DNA of 64,000 bases from assembly GCA_034509425.1 (NCBI GenBank), contig JAVTVJ010000001.1, positions 8,646,001-8,710,000 on the forward strand, given 5' to 3'. Below, one piece after another: positions 25,641 to 38,016 of the stretch. Numbering within the stretch: the stretch's first letter is position 1; every line of letters starts with the position of its first letter. Position numbers and translations under genes: made by a program. The notes beneath the pieces were generated by a model. It ran no database searches, was not told the DNA's origin, and saw only the letters and a list, made by a program, of their open reading frames with translations. Source of the DNA: Eopsaltria australis. Taxonomy: Eukaryota > Chordata > Aves > Passeriformes > Petroicidae.

Positions 25641-27150
25641 AATTCTATGCATGCTTTGGTTTAAATTCTGAATTGTAACATTACTTTTGCACCTGGAAAC
25701 CTGAGTGGATAGGAACGATCTTTTCACTAAATTGCACAAATTCAACTGAGATATATGTGTCTCTCTTTATAAGGTCATTATTTACTCTATCTTGTCACCT
25801 GTGTTATGACTGACAGCTATTTTTGAGAACTATTGTAACCTAATATGAAACAATAATACACAATCTGCTTTTAGGAATCTTTCTGGAGCGCTTTAGGAGC
25901 AAATGTAGCAATGAACACTAAGGGATAGGACTTGCCTTTACAGATTTTAACATTTAACCACTTATGTGTCTCTAGGAAGTTGAAGAGACAGGTTAAGAAG
26001 TTGATTCATTTTCGGATTTCTCTTTTGCCAGTACCTAAAAGTCTAGCCAAATACCTAATCACCAGACAACAAAGGCTAGAGAAAATTAACAGCAATCCTA
26101 GATTACTATCTTTGATGCTGATAGACTCTCACCATGGGCGGGGGGTGGGGGGGGGGGGGATGGTGTGGTGTGGGAAGAAGTCAAACCAGAAAACCTTAAT
26201 GAAGTAGATTTAAAAAGCTGACTTCACTGGGAAGATCAGATTTTTCTTGTAAAGTCTCTTACAGTTTGCAAGATCTATGTTTGCCAAATTCATTTCCAAT
26301 GTCTTGATTTAATCTTTTTTCATACTTTTGTTTTCAGTCATAAGTAGCACATGTAGCCAGGGAAAACTGATGACCATTTTTAACTGGCAGACCCTTTTTT
26401 CAGCCTGAGAAAATATATAAAACTCGAGGAAGAAAATTATTCTGGAATCATAGTGTTCCCTTGTGAAATCTTGTCACAAATATTACTGGAAAATGATTTC
26501 AAGAAACCTATGCTGTCCATGGATGCTTATTTACACAACTTGCACTGAGTAGAGATTACCACTCCTGTTGAAAAGTGGTAACTCTGGGGAATTCTGTTTT
26601 CCAAAGCACTGGAGTTCTACAAGTTCAGTGGTGTTTTCTTGCTTTGATGTATGAATATAAGATACTTAAGACTTCCTTACAGAATGTGTCTTTTTATCAA
26701 GAATTTTCCAATGCAAAAATGAACTCTCCATAATATCAATAAATCTTGCATTAAATGGATTAAACATTGGCTAATAACTGTTCTTAAAGTAGCTAGTGAA
26801 GTGGAACCATCCCTGAACAAGGATGTTGCTAGCAATGTTTTGCAGTCATTAGAATTAGACCTGACCTTGTTCAATGTTCTTCTCAGTGGTCTGGAAATAA
26901 ATATCAAATCACTGCCTTTTCAAATGACATATGGATTTGTACTATATCAAGTAATGGTGGCTAGGTGTTCATTCCAAGCAATTGAAACTGTTGACTACAT
27001 CTAACTCTGTCATTAAATGAGTCCTAATACAGTCAAAGAAACAATTTCACAGAGACCCTGAAATAGACTCTATATCTCCAAAATTTACAGTTCCATCCTA
27101 GAAAACTAGAACTGTATAAAAAAGTGCTCTTGACTTCATAGCAGAATAAG
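25641..27150. other. Non-coding DNA with a G-run
   Basis: No gene supported. The 91-codon frame at 25932-26207 runs into the G-rich tract at 26136-26173 and is not protein-like. Nothing else could be named. Confidence 0.55.
26136..26173 (+). repeat. G-rich low-complexity tract
   Basis: GGG-C-GGGGGG-T is followed by a run of 13 G (26147-26159) and then TGGTGTGGTGTGGG. The G tracts are long enough to supply four or more quadruplex runs. Such homopolymer runs are also prone to sequencing and length error. Confidence 0.9.
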
Positions 27151-27266
27151 ACCAGGTGGGATGGGATTTTGAGCAGCCTGGTCCAGTGGCAGGTTGGAGT
27201 GCCAGGGCTGGAACTAGATGGTCTTTAAGGTCCATTCCAACTCAAGCCATTTTATGATTCTATGAA
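27151..27266 (+). mobile_element. CR1 LINE 3' fragment
   Basis: It contains GGGATTTTGAGCAGCCTGGT, GGAACTAGATGGTCTTTAAG and TCCATTCCAACTC, then the terminal ATTTTATGATTCTATGA. These are the last roughly 115 bases of an avian CR1 in sense orientation. It is heavily 5'-truncated. Confidence 0.95.
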
Positions 27267-30200
27267 CCTGTGGCTAAAATAATTCAATACGACCTGCCTG
27301 TGGGAGGCTGAGAAAAATCAGGTCAATGAAATCCTAAGTATTGACTGTCAAGTAGAGGCATGGCCAGTTATACACCTGTTCTTTTTATAACCTTGTCCAT
27401 ATCAGTATTTAGTTGACATTTGAAGTTATTTCTGGGGTGTTGAACATTTGTACAGCAGAAAACTAGGCAAGATGTGAATTAACTGTCGCATACTGCAAAA
27501 GTCTAGAGAAGTTCTTTCATTAGAATAAAATCTAGCACTAATTTTTTTCACATGTTCATGATTTGGCAGAAACATAAGTGACAGATATAATAGATCTTGT
27601 CTTAGAGAAAAAGTTCCAGAGAAACACTGCTCAAAATGTTGTCTTTTAAATAATCTGTGAATGTCTTCATACAAAAGACGTGGTCATGTACCTTCCCTGA
27701 TTTTGGGGGTAACCTAAGCACTCACATTACATCAGCACTGACAACATTACCATGGTTGTCATGTTTTTGTAAATTAATTAGACAAGTATCAAAGCACCTA
27801 GTGTCACAACAACATTAATGTGTTATCTACACACATCGCAGATTAGCAGGACAATATTTATTAGTCCTGGCAACACTAGCTAAGTGCCCTTTTCTAAGCC
27901 AAATACTACCTTGTATAATTCATTTCACTTACAGCACTAAACAAACTCCCTATTTATTACAGGTTGAATTCCTTTTCATTTGCATAGTAAGGGGGTAAAA
28001 GGTTTCATAGAAAATTATTGGATTTTAAAAATAATTTCCCAGTACAGAAGTGTATCTCAGTATGTGACATTGTCAAGACTGATACTAGAAGGTTTTCTTC
28101 AATTTTGCTGCCTGTTGCTTGAAGAAAGAAGAAAGCTTAGAAGAGTAGCAAAAGTGAAGCAGAAACTGGACAAAGAAATACCTCTGAGTGACAAGATGAT
28201 CTTTCTGTTGCCAAAAGAAAAAGCACATTACTCACATTGTATAGATGTATGTTCTTTACAGCAACAAAAAGCTAAAATAGAAGCCTATGACCACATAGGG
28301 AAAGCCATTGCTGGAAGTATCTTATAATTAAAGCTAGACTACTTTAAATTTCAACAAAACACTTTTTGTTTTTAAACAATCAGTGATAGAGCCATGAAAT
28401 TACATTACCTAAATACACTGTCTAGGAAAGGTGCGAAGTGCCATCATTCGATATCTTCTAAAATGTAGTAGATAGCCATATGCCAGTGAAATATGAGTAG
28501 TTTGAATAGAAAGGAATAAATGGATGAAGTTCTACAGCAATGGTCATGTGGAAGTTTCCAGTGGATGTGATTGTGTCCTTCTGCACTTGAAAGCCATGAT
28601 GTTCCTGCAAATTCATGAATTTTAAATCACATGAATAAGAGTCATGGGCAGAATATGATAGCCAAGATTTAGGACACAGAAATCCAGTGGTGGAATTGGT
28701 GGAATGTGTCTGAAGATTTAAATCTTTGAATTTCCTTAACTATGCTGCACATGCCATTCAAAAACTCTAACCTGAAAATACCATGGTTCAGTCAGTTTAG
28801 ATTATTATGTCAGGTGAATTTATTGATAAAAATTTGTTCTCACCAGGTGTTTATGCACAGTAACTGGCAGCACAGACCAAAGCACAAGCAGACTGTGAGG
28901 GAGAAAGCATGACTGTGTTTTGCAGATGTGCCGTAGATCACTGTTATTTACTTCTGGGAATATTTATTTAGACAAAGATATTCAGTGTTTAGAAATGATA
29001 AAACCATTCAAAACACCTTTTTACTGTTTAACATACATAAGACCTGCAATTCACTAGAAACTGCCCTCAAATAAACATTACCCTCTCTAGAAAAAAATAT
29101 TTATATTAAGATTCCTAAGGAAAAAATAGAATGTGAATTCAGAAAAATTTCAGTCTTGGCATAATGCAAAATCAGAAAATTAGTTCCTTTCTAAACTAAA
29201 AAGAATATATTTATAATCTATCATAAATTCTTTCAAGTGTTTCCTAGAGTGATCAGTGTAAAACTGGAACTTTCTTCTATTGTTTTTAGTGGGAATGGGG
29301 ATTTTGTTTTGTTGTGGGCATTTTTCATTTGACTTTTTTTGGGAAAAAATGTGCATTCCAAGAGCAGGTTTTTTTCTTTTTAGTCAGGGTAGTATTTGCC
29401 AAATAATTGTGACCACAGGAGCTGACCCTGCAATATTCCCTAAACAGTTAACTGAGAAGAAAGGGATTGTTCTTCAAGCTCCTTTATGCTACTTAGCTGG
29501 AAAATTTTCTATAGTTATTAAAAACAAGATAAATTAGACCATTTTAAGCTCCAAATTGCTGCAGTTAGATTAGAAGTAGGAAACTGACCTTCAGTTTTGT
29601 TCGACTGCTACACTGCATTGTACAATGGGAACATAGTCATAGCAACCGTTCTGGACAGACTGTGCCTCTTGGATGAACTCCCTGCATTTGGTCCCAATCC
29701 TGTCCCTCCCTTTGCACCTCTGTCCTTGCAGAAGGTGCTGCTCTGTCCATTTTGCGTGCTTTTTGAGTGAGCAATGCTGAACCCCAAATACAATGGCTTG
29801 ACTGTGTGCAGATGTGTGTTTGTGCACCCCGAAAGGGACACAGGGGAAAGAGGACCACTAGTGACTTACTTGCAGGAAGATTTATCTTGCTTTCACCTAT
29901 CTCTGTTTAACATTTATATTCTGCACATAATTTACTTCTAGAATTGTAAACAACATTTGAAGTTTGTTGAACCACAAGCTTGCTTTTGTTTTTAATACTC
30001 TTTTTTATGGCAACAAACTTTTGGGATGCCGGTGGTACTACAGTGGGGTACTCAACAATACAAAGTGCATAACAAAATGGTCAAAGAGCACTGGGAACCT
30101 AAAATAGATATCAGAGTTCCATCAGTTAAAAACTTAGACTTACCGGCATGCACAACATTATGGGATTACAGGTCATGCCCTAAAAGGAAAATCACAAAAT

Positions 30201-33200
30201 AATTTAATTCAAACCCTGTGCTTGTATCTATTCCAATTCACATTGCGCTTCCTCATTAAAAAAAAGCACTTTCAAGGAGAAAGGCAAAGCAAGAGGGAAA
30301 TATTGTTCTTTTCAATACCAACAAATAGCTACTCTAAAATAAATTGTTGCTTGTATAGATACTACTTTTCTATATGTAATACGAGTGGTAATCACACTGG
30401 CAATTGTTTTTAACTGACAGATTCAGGGTGACTTCGTTGTTTTACAGAGGCATTTTTCCACTTGACTGGTAATGCCACTATAAAAGGTCTTGATTGCATT
30501 TCCTTGCTTTTTGACATTGCATTCTGCATTTGTCATTTGTATACATACATATGTAAACAGCTTCATGGCAAATTCTATTTGCTGACTGACCTTGAGTGGC
30601 CCGTAATGTATGTGATTGCAGGATACGGTAAAAAGCATAGGAATTTAATATGGTCACTTGTCCCAGAAATTATTACAGTCTTTAGAGAAAGAAAGGTAGG
30701 AGGGAATAAAAGAGTTTGGAGTTGATGTGAAAATATGAGAAGAAGGTATCAAAAAGATGAATAATAAGATACCTCACACCAACTCTGAAAAATGCACAAT
30801 GTTATTCTAATAGAACAGGAAAATCCTTTCATTTTTCCTGTAGATAAATTAATTCTAATATTATGTGCTTACTTCCATGGACAGCTTTGAATTCTCCAGG
30901 GACAAGAGGCCATGAAGCATCAGAATGTTCTTTCCGTGAAATACCATGGCTGTGCTTCACCACATGTTTGTGTGGTCATTTGCACTTGCATAAAACAGAG
31001 TAAAATGCTGTTTGATCACAGACCAACCATGGCTAGATCTAGATGGCTCTGATTTTATAGCACTCCACAAGACTGGTGCTTTTGTGAATCAGCCAGCATG
31101 CTTTGAAGCCAAACCCAAGTGAGTGACACAAAAGCTGGAAGGGAAAGGTGGAACCTTTCTTAAAATTTTTTAGTTAATTGGCTTATAGTATCTCTTGTCA
31201 GAGGCATTCTGGATACAACTCAATTGTAACTCAAAGCCACCAGTCTATAAGGGTTTTATTTAAGAAAAGGGCAGATTAGTTTGCAGTAGTTGGGGAGCTA
31301 CAGATATTAATTCATCTGTTACATCAGTACTTGATCAATGTACTTTTCTTAACAATAGAAATACATTTATGACACTGGAATCATCCCTATGGGTGTTTAA
31401 CACACATAAGGGGCTTGATTTTCTTTAGTTAATGAGTTCTCTCCTTCATTCTGAGCTCTCTGAGTCGAGCTACCTGATTCATACTATTTTCTATTTATTG
31501 TGTATTCTAAAGCTTCTATGATTAAAAAAATGAGAGAGAAGATAACCATTTAATAAGATGGGACTTGTCTCTTTTCTGTCATGCATCCTCTCAGTGTTTA
31601 TCTCTTATATCAAACTTCAGAAAACAGAGCTGGAATGTTTCTACGTGGAGAATAAGTAGAAGCATTATAAAGCTAATGGCTGCATCTGTATCTTTAGCTG
31701 AGATACAAGGGCATAGCTCCAATGGCATTGTCCTACCGTGTTCTTGTGAAGGCATTTATTATGCATAGGGTCAGACATACTATAGATTAAATCAGTAAGA
31801 TATCTTTGGGACACATTAATACATCTTCCTCTCTAGTTTTTTCAGATTTGGCTTGTTTGCTATAGATGCTGGTTGTGGCAAGGTGCCAACATCTCATTAA
31901 ACTTCACTTGATATGATTATTTTAGTGTCTTCATCACTGTCCTAATTATTGGTCCAATCTGATTATTTTTCCCTATCAATCTCTGAATTTACATTTGCTA
32001 TTGAACAAAAAATATGAGGACAGGTGAAAAAAGAAAAAAAGCTGTCAAGAATAATTTTCTAGGCACCTTGCTGATTCCTATTGGTAAATACATAAAGCAT
32101 CAGCAAACTACAGAAATGCCTTATCAACCTTTTTGAGACAGTAATAGCATTACATTAACAGCTTCTATTTTTTTCAAATCATTGTATATTTTTCCTAGTC
32201 TACATCACATGTTTATGGTATCAGGACTAATAGATGCATTTATGAGCATAATTAGATGCACCTTGTCATAATTAGGGAAAAGCATATAGTAAAATACAGG
32301 ATACAAACAGTTCATGATATACTGCTGTGACAATGAGTTTTCTTGTCCAATTAGCATAGGAATGGCATTCCTGTCTATTCTAGCTCATGGAGAAACAGTG
32401 ACTGTCAGCAAAAGGTAAACTGTGCCTAATCTCAGTTTGAAAATAGCCTGCATATATTCTATATGGAAATCAGTAAACTAACCTCTTTGCTTTTGCTAAA
32501 AATATGATTCCATATTACTGAACCTTAAATATGCCTACATTTTTCGTTTGGAATAGAAATACATCTGCCAGTAAAACTACTCTAAGTTTGCATTTTACAT
32601 GCATAAAATCTTTGTATTGGAATTTATTTCCCAGTGTGGCATTCATTCTTCCCACCATACCAAGAACTATATGATGGGTTGGAGGTTTGAATTTTGCAGA
32701 GTTTTTTTGGCTTTAGTCTCTCCTAAAAGAAATTATCCAAAATATTATGACTGATAAGCAATTGTTAGGTCTGATGAAAAATCTCAACTTATTCAGTTTG
32801 ATTTCCCTTAATTAAAAAGAGAGAGCATTGAACAATCCACACTTGCAAACACTGCCAGGGCACCTAGAAATTATTGATCTGACCTATGGGTAGAGTGGGT
32901 GTTAGCAAAGGTGTACAACCACTCTGTGCTCCTGCATGTAGACTGCACAATAGGCAAGTATATGAGCTGCTTCTTTGCAGGAATCCACGGTTCACAGGAC
33001 ACTTGTTCTAGAAAATGCAGCTTGGACAAACTGGAGACTACACTGGAGTTACCTCATTTTATAATCAGAATGAGTGCAGGTAGGCAGACTGTAGCTGACA
33101 GACCCTGTGAGGAATGACTTGCATGTGTCCCCTTCCATCTCTTCAGACATCAAAATTTCACACACAATGTTATGAGGCACAATTTTCCTCAGTGACTGGC

Positions 33201-33643
33201 AGTGGAAAGGCCACAGAAATATTCAGGCTTACTTTTGTTAGATAGGGCTATACTTGGAGATAGGCATATGGGTAGCCTTATTTTGCTGGGCTTCATATCT
33301 TTCTTCAAGTTAGAGGTTTTTTTTGGTGAGGGAAAGAAGTAACACATTTTTATCCACCTTAGAAATGATGCTTAACGTATGTCCTAATGAGGTGAGACAC
33401 TGAAATACTGCATACATGACTAGATAGATCATTGGGTGATTTTGGTGTTCTGTCAAAACCGATTTCTAAATGAGGAACACCTACATTCAAGAGTTCATAA
33501 ATCATCCCCACCTGAGCAAACTTGTACACCAGCCCCAGAAACACTTGCCCTATACCTGCATTTCACAGTTTTCCCCTAAGCAGCTGTTTCTGAAGGGAAA
33601 AAAAAGACAAACCTTAATGCCAGCTGGAGGATTTTGTTAAGTT
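27267..33643. other. AT-rich non-coding DNA
   Basis: No gene or transposon was recognised in 6.4 kb. The 115-codon plus-strand frame at 27980-28327 (Lys/Glu-rich in its second half) and three overlapping minus-strand frames at 29591-29858 were examined. None resembles a known family and none is bounded by convincing splice sites. A CpG-bearing inverted repeat is present at 30026-30149. Confidence 0.5.
30026..30149. repeat. Short CpG-containing inverted repeat
   Basis: ATGCCGGT (30026-30033) and its reverse complement ACCGGCAT (30142-30149) flank 108 bases. The arms contain CpG, which is rare here. No target-site duplication or transposon ends were confirmed, so this may be chance. Confidence 0.3.
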
Positions 33644-33690
33644 TGTGACTGGACTCGATGGTTTCCAACCTAAATGGTTCTATGATTCTT
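33644..33690 (+). mobile_element. CR1 LINE 3' terminus
   Basis: GACTGGACTCGATGGTTTCC, AACCTAAATGG and TTCTATGATTCT match the final 45-50 bases of avian CR1 in sense orientation. It is an extreme 5'-truncated copy. Confidence 0.9.
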
Positions 33691-34294
33691 TAAAATATTT
33701 AAGGACTCTTTCTAACCCTGGAAACACTACAGTAAAAATATATTTCACATGGAACGTATCAGTGAAGAAGATATTAAGGGCTATGGCTGCTTCTTCTATA
33801 ATATATTACCGCAATAAGCAGTACTGCCTGAGGGCCACAGTAAGTTTGGGGTTTCTTTTATAGGTTTAGCTATAGATATACTGGTATGACCGTCCTAATT
33901 CTCGTCCTCTTTTTTGACTCATCTGAGTGGGAGAGGAAGGATCCTTAAAAAAGTTTTACACAAATTCAAGTTGCATGCATGCTGCCCAGGTATAATTTTT
34001 TTTCCCCAGAACCTCCCTTTTGCAAGAACAAAAATGAGCTGTTAAAGCTATAGATCTGATTTCTATGTGTCACTGGAAATAGACTGCATTTCAAAGGGGA
34101 ACATGTAAGAGGAGTCCATTAGGAATGTTCTGTGGAGTTATAATCTATCAAAGCACTTCAAATATGAAGAGATGACTTCGAGAAGAAAAGAATATGCTCC
34201 ATTTCTACATTTTGTAGATGAAATGTTTATTATTTGGCTTAAATGACTTTTCATTTCACTGATTCTTTTGGATGCAGTAAAATATTACAAAGTC
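33691..34294. other. AT-rich non-coding DNA
   Basis: No gene or repeat recognised between the CR1 terminus and the A-rich tract. Confidence 0.55.
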
Positions 34295-34378
34295 AAAAAA
34301 AAAAAAAAAAAACCACCAAAAAACAATCCAAACAAAAAAGTAATCTAATTTAAAAAAAAAAAAAATCTAATAAAAAAA
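34295..34378. repeat. A-rich tract
   Basis: An 18-base A run (34295-34312) is followed by AACCACCAAAAAACAATCC-type sequence and two further A runs. It could be a retroposon tail on the plus strand, but no AATAAA or recognisable retrocopy lies immediately upstream. Confidence 0.8.
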
Positions 34379-35131
34379 TCCAGTTGACTTCTCTGCTTTA
34401 TTTTGCTGGTAAGTATTAAAGCCATGCTTTGAAAAATCCACATCCTTCCCCAAGTAGCTCAGGTGATTGTGGTATACTTATACTACATTGTGCTCAGGCA
34501 GCAAACTTGAGTGCCACTCTGACTAGAAGAATGTTCATTCCCTTGGCCCTCTTGTCAAAGGCCTCCTGCAACCTGCAAATATGCCATGCAATACAGAGTT
34601 GTAGATTTACATGCAAATTGTCTTGGTGGCATTGCCCAGGTGCTGGCAGTGGTGGGCTGCAGAGGTGACCTCCATAAGCAGAGGACCAGGCCGTCCTGCA
34701 TCAGACACAGCCACTTCCAGAGGGATCCACTGCAGCCCCCAAGCCAGGATGGTGGTGCCACCATGGAAAGGTGTTTAAGAAAAGGCAGAAAATGCTGGGG
34801 AGAGAGAGGGGGACAGGGAAAAGCAGAGCAAGAGAATAGAGGGAACACCTGTGGCGGTGGCCCAAGTCCCTAAAACCCCTTCCCCCCCAGGAGGCTCTGG
34901 ATTAAGGAGTCCTGCGACTAAGAACTCCCCCTGGGGTGGAGTTAAGGACGGTTTACCCCAAAAGGGGGCTGAGTTTTCTAGGGGTTGGCTGTCCTTTTCC
35001 CATTTGTCCAGCCACCTGCCACTCTCCTGTCTGTCATTCTTAGCTTCTGGAAAGTTCTTCATTACTCAATGGTTGATTGTTTAATCCCTTTGTCTGTATT
35101 CTTTTCTCTTCCCCCTTCCCTTCTTGGTTGG

Positions 35132-35153
35132 CCCCCGTCCCCTTGTCCCTCCC
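35132..35153 (-). other. Minus-strand G-quadruplex motif
   Basis: On the plus strand CCCCC-GT-CCCC-TTGT-CCC-T-CCC gives four C runs with loops of two, four and one bases. The minus strand is therefore a canonical quadruplex motif. It sits about 45 bases upstream of the AATAAA in the LTR-like block. Confidence 0.8.
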
Positions 35154-35197
35154 TGGTTCCTCCCCCGGGATTGTTGTTAATTGGATGTGTTACCCTC

Positions 35198-35203
35198 AAT
35201 AAA
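35198..35203 (+). promoter_or_regulatory. Polyadenylation signal of LTR-like block
   Basis: AATAAA occurs in the context CCTCAATAAAAGTCTGGTGC, followed by a GT-rich stretch. This is the arrangement seen at the R region of retroviral LTRs. Activity today is unknown. Confidence 0.5.
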
Positions 35204-36520
35204 AGTCTGGTGCACGGTGAGCTCTGGGTCTTTTGACCTCGGATGTCCAGAGGGCTGTCAACCTTGCATTACAGTGTCTCTGTTATGCCTTAGCGAAAAG
35301 ATCCCTCCCACGACTCTCTGGCTGTCAGTGGATACAGTGTCTACCCTTAAGGGAGACATAGCCTGCGGCCAGGGACATAAGATCCTGACTGCAGTGAACC
35401 TGCTACTTTGGTCAGGGACACTCGCTGGTAGCCACTATCGGGCTGCTGTCCATAACCCTGGTGGTCAGCTGTCCAGCCCACCCCACTGGCTACAGACACC
35501 AAGTTTCAGGGTGTTGACACTCAACTCCCCCAAAGGGACAGGGACCCGTGGAGGACCCACCTGAAGCGCAACAAAAGGGTGAAAATGAGAGGCCAGCAGA
35601 GCTAAACCACCATGCCTTTGACCACAACTCCATGTCTCCCTGAAGGGAGGGAGTGTAACCTGTGGCATGGACAAATCAGTGAAGAGAGATATCTGCAGTG
35701 GAGAAGCAAAATTGAGCCTGGACGTGAAGCTGAGGAAACTCACACCAACTGAAAGGGGTGGAAAGCAGTTTTCACTGTGTGTAAATGCTTGTTTCTTTTC
35801 TGGCTTACTGTTGTATCCCAATATCCTAATCAGTACTTTTATTGTGGAGATGTGGGTGCACTTTTTAGTAATCACCAGTTCTCCAGTGTGCTTAACATTT
35901 TAGAAGGTGAAAGGGGTTTGAGTACAAAGGTGCACCTCTGCCTTTTTCACGTGCGTGTTTCAGAAACAGAATGAAACCTGTTCCCAAGAGGAATTTCCTA
36001 GAACATCTTTTCTTTCCATTTCAATAAGACAAAGACATTACTTACAACATACAGCAATCTATGATATTAACACCTGTCAGTGCATTAAAAGTACTTTAAG
36101 CAGTTGTCTTTAGTTGTCAAGATTTATAAGGATAAGGAGACATTGAGGGTGGGGAGAATTACACAATGGGAGCAAAAGCAAAACACTCACTCTGACTCCA
36201 TAAAATCAGGAAACCCTGAAAGAACATTTTGTCTGTATTTAGGATCTTGATTAAAGCCATTGTTTACAGCCTAGCAAAGACACTATTATATCAGCAAGGC
36301 CAGTTTCACTATCAGGCTCATCAGCACAATATGGCCAGCAGAGACATTTTAAAAGGTCTCTTCAGTTAGGCCCTAAAGTGGTTTCAGTATCTATTTTTTA
36401 AAAATATGATCAAGAATGTATAAAAATAAGCGCCTATATTTCATGCTGATGTGTTCCAGTGCATTACTGTCAGACTAACCATGAAAGGAATAGCCCTTTT
36501 GTGCAAAGAGAATAGGTAGA

Positions 36521-36559
36521 AGAAGATTCAGGGAATAATAAAAGAAGATTCAGGAAATA
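36521..36559. repeat. 22-bp-period tandem duplication
   Basis: AGAAGATTCAGGGAATA (36521-36537) recurs as AGAAGATTCAGGAAATA (36543-36559) with one mismatch. It is a small local duplication. Confidence 0.8.
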
Positions 36560-38016
36560 GTTATGAAATATTTGGTTTATCCAGCAAATATGAATGCAGC
36601 TTAGGTCTAGGCATTAGCACTGCTGTTCTTTCTAGCTCATTAAAAATTAGCTTAGCTGATGATTAGACATACTATAGGTGTTCCCTCCTTGAAACCCTCC
36701 ACTGGCCCTTCAGCAAATCATCTCACAGACTCTTTTCCTTGCTTCAAGGTCCTGTGATGAAATTTAGGCTTCAATTTACGTTTCATGTCTGTTTCTGCCA
36801 TCAGGAACACCTGCCTTGTGTGTGAATTAGGCCATCTTCAATAGGAAACTCTCAGACTGTTTGAAGTGTACACCATTCTAATACCAGTCTACATGACCAA
36901 TAGTCATACTTTCCTTCTAGACTGAAAGCTACTTGAAGCCCAAGGATGGATTATCTTAGAGAATATTTGTATTAGTGCCAAGTGACTAGGGCTTACATTG
37001 ACAATTGTTTGGCATTTTGCCCCTACAATTTTAAAAACAAAACCTAGAGGAGAAATCTATGATTGTAGGTTAATATAGGTTTCTCTTTTTTATTTTTTCT
37101 CTGAGTCATGTGAGAAGAAAGTCCAAAAGAGAAAAAATGATAATAGTAGGCTGATTTTGCCCTTTTTAATTACAAAGTGAAATTTCTCACCAAAATGTGG
37201 GGTTTGAACAGGGAATAAGTTTATACCAGGGGTGCTTCTGAAGAAGTTTTAAGAATAAATCCAACCATGTCAGTGCAGTACTCCTTCTTCAGGGTTTATA
37301 TAACTTGTAAAGCTAATTATCTGTGTAGATGTAACTTCCACTGTAAGACTTAACTGTAATACTGTTGTTACAGTGAAATACACATTTCAGCTACATTTGG
37401 AAAGCCTGGATATGTTGCTTTTAAAAATATATAAAATTAAATATTTACATATTTGTGAGTTTGTGTCATTTCAATTGTCTTGCAGTTGAAAATTTTCACT
37501 AAAACACTAAACATTTTGTCAAGTCCAAAACTCCATTTTAAAATTAATAAGCTGTACATCAGAATGGATGTGTATGTTTTATCCATGTGCATAAAAGATT
37601 CCAGCCAGCTATCTTTCCTATTCTTGAAGAACATGCTTGACATTGTTTTTTCATTCTTTATTTTAGTTCATGATTTTCTGATGTCTACGCATAAATAATG
37701 GACGAATCTGCAATATCAGCAGTACATATGTCTCATTCTAATAAGAAAAAGTAAAAAGGGAAATTTTTTCTTTATTAGCTCAGCATAAGTGAAATGGTTT
37801 GATTATATCCAGCAAAGTCCTGTGTGCACAAGATCCCAATGGATTTAAATCAATACATTTTCACTTGGTAGGATTATTTATCCATCTTTAAAGCACCACA
37901 ATGTTGTCAAGGACAGACAAATAGACATAAGAAAAGAATTCACAGAGACCCACTCCTTTAGATGCATGTGCTCTGCTAATTGTTATAAAGTTTAAAACAA
38001 CATAAAACAAGTATCA

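Larger units (their letters stand above)
34430..35720 (+). mobile_element. GC-rich block, probably endogenous-retrovirus-derived
   Basis: This 1.3-kb block is clearly richer in G and C than its surroundings. The part from 34850 (TGTGGCGG) has an LTR-like order: a GC-rich U3-like segment with C-runs, CTCAATAAAAG containing a polyadenylation signal, then GTCTGGTGCACGGTGAGC and a GT-rich R/U5-like stretch. Text after about 35560 (GAAGGGAGGGAGTG, ACCTGTGG) and before 34850 (GTGTTTAAGAAAAGG) recalls avian ERV leader sequence. I could not fix a 3' CA terminus, a primer-binding site or target-site duplications, and no gag, pol or env frame is visible. It is probably a solo LTR or composite remnant. 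The family is unknown and the edges are approximate. Alternatives are a decayed CpG-rich exon or another repeat class. Confidence 0.45.

Noticed and set aside
25357..25664. Three overlapping frames of 73-92 codons rich in Phe, Leu and Ser
   Set aside because: They are translations of the CTTTT microsatellite in all three phases. Low-complexity DNA with no stop codons explains them fully.
27980..28327. 115-codon plus-strand frame with a Lys/Glu-rich second half
   Set aside because: It is suggestive of a helix, but there is no known family, no convincing splice sites and no supporting neighbouring exon.
29591..29858. Three overlapping minus-strand frames, with a TTGCAG acceptor-like sequence on the plus strand
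   Set aside because: No frame resembles a known protein and no matching donor defines an exon. It could be an unannotated exon but cannot be supported from sequence alone.
34295..34378. A-rich tract as the tail of a processed retrocopy comprising the GC-rich block
   Set aside because: The GC-rich block lies to the right of the A run, the wrong side for a plus-strand retrocopy, and a minus-strand retrocopy would show poly-T there.
35465..35875. 136-codon minus-strand frame in the GC-rich block
   Set aside because: Overlapping frames on the plus strand cover the same DNA, the composition is GC-rich, and no retroviral or host domain is visible. It is most likely a stop-poor stretch.
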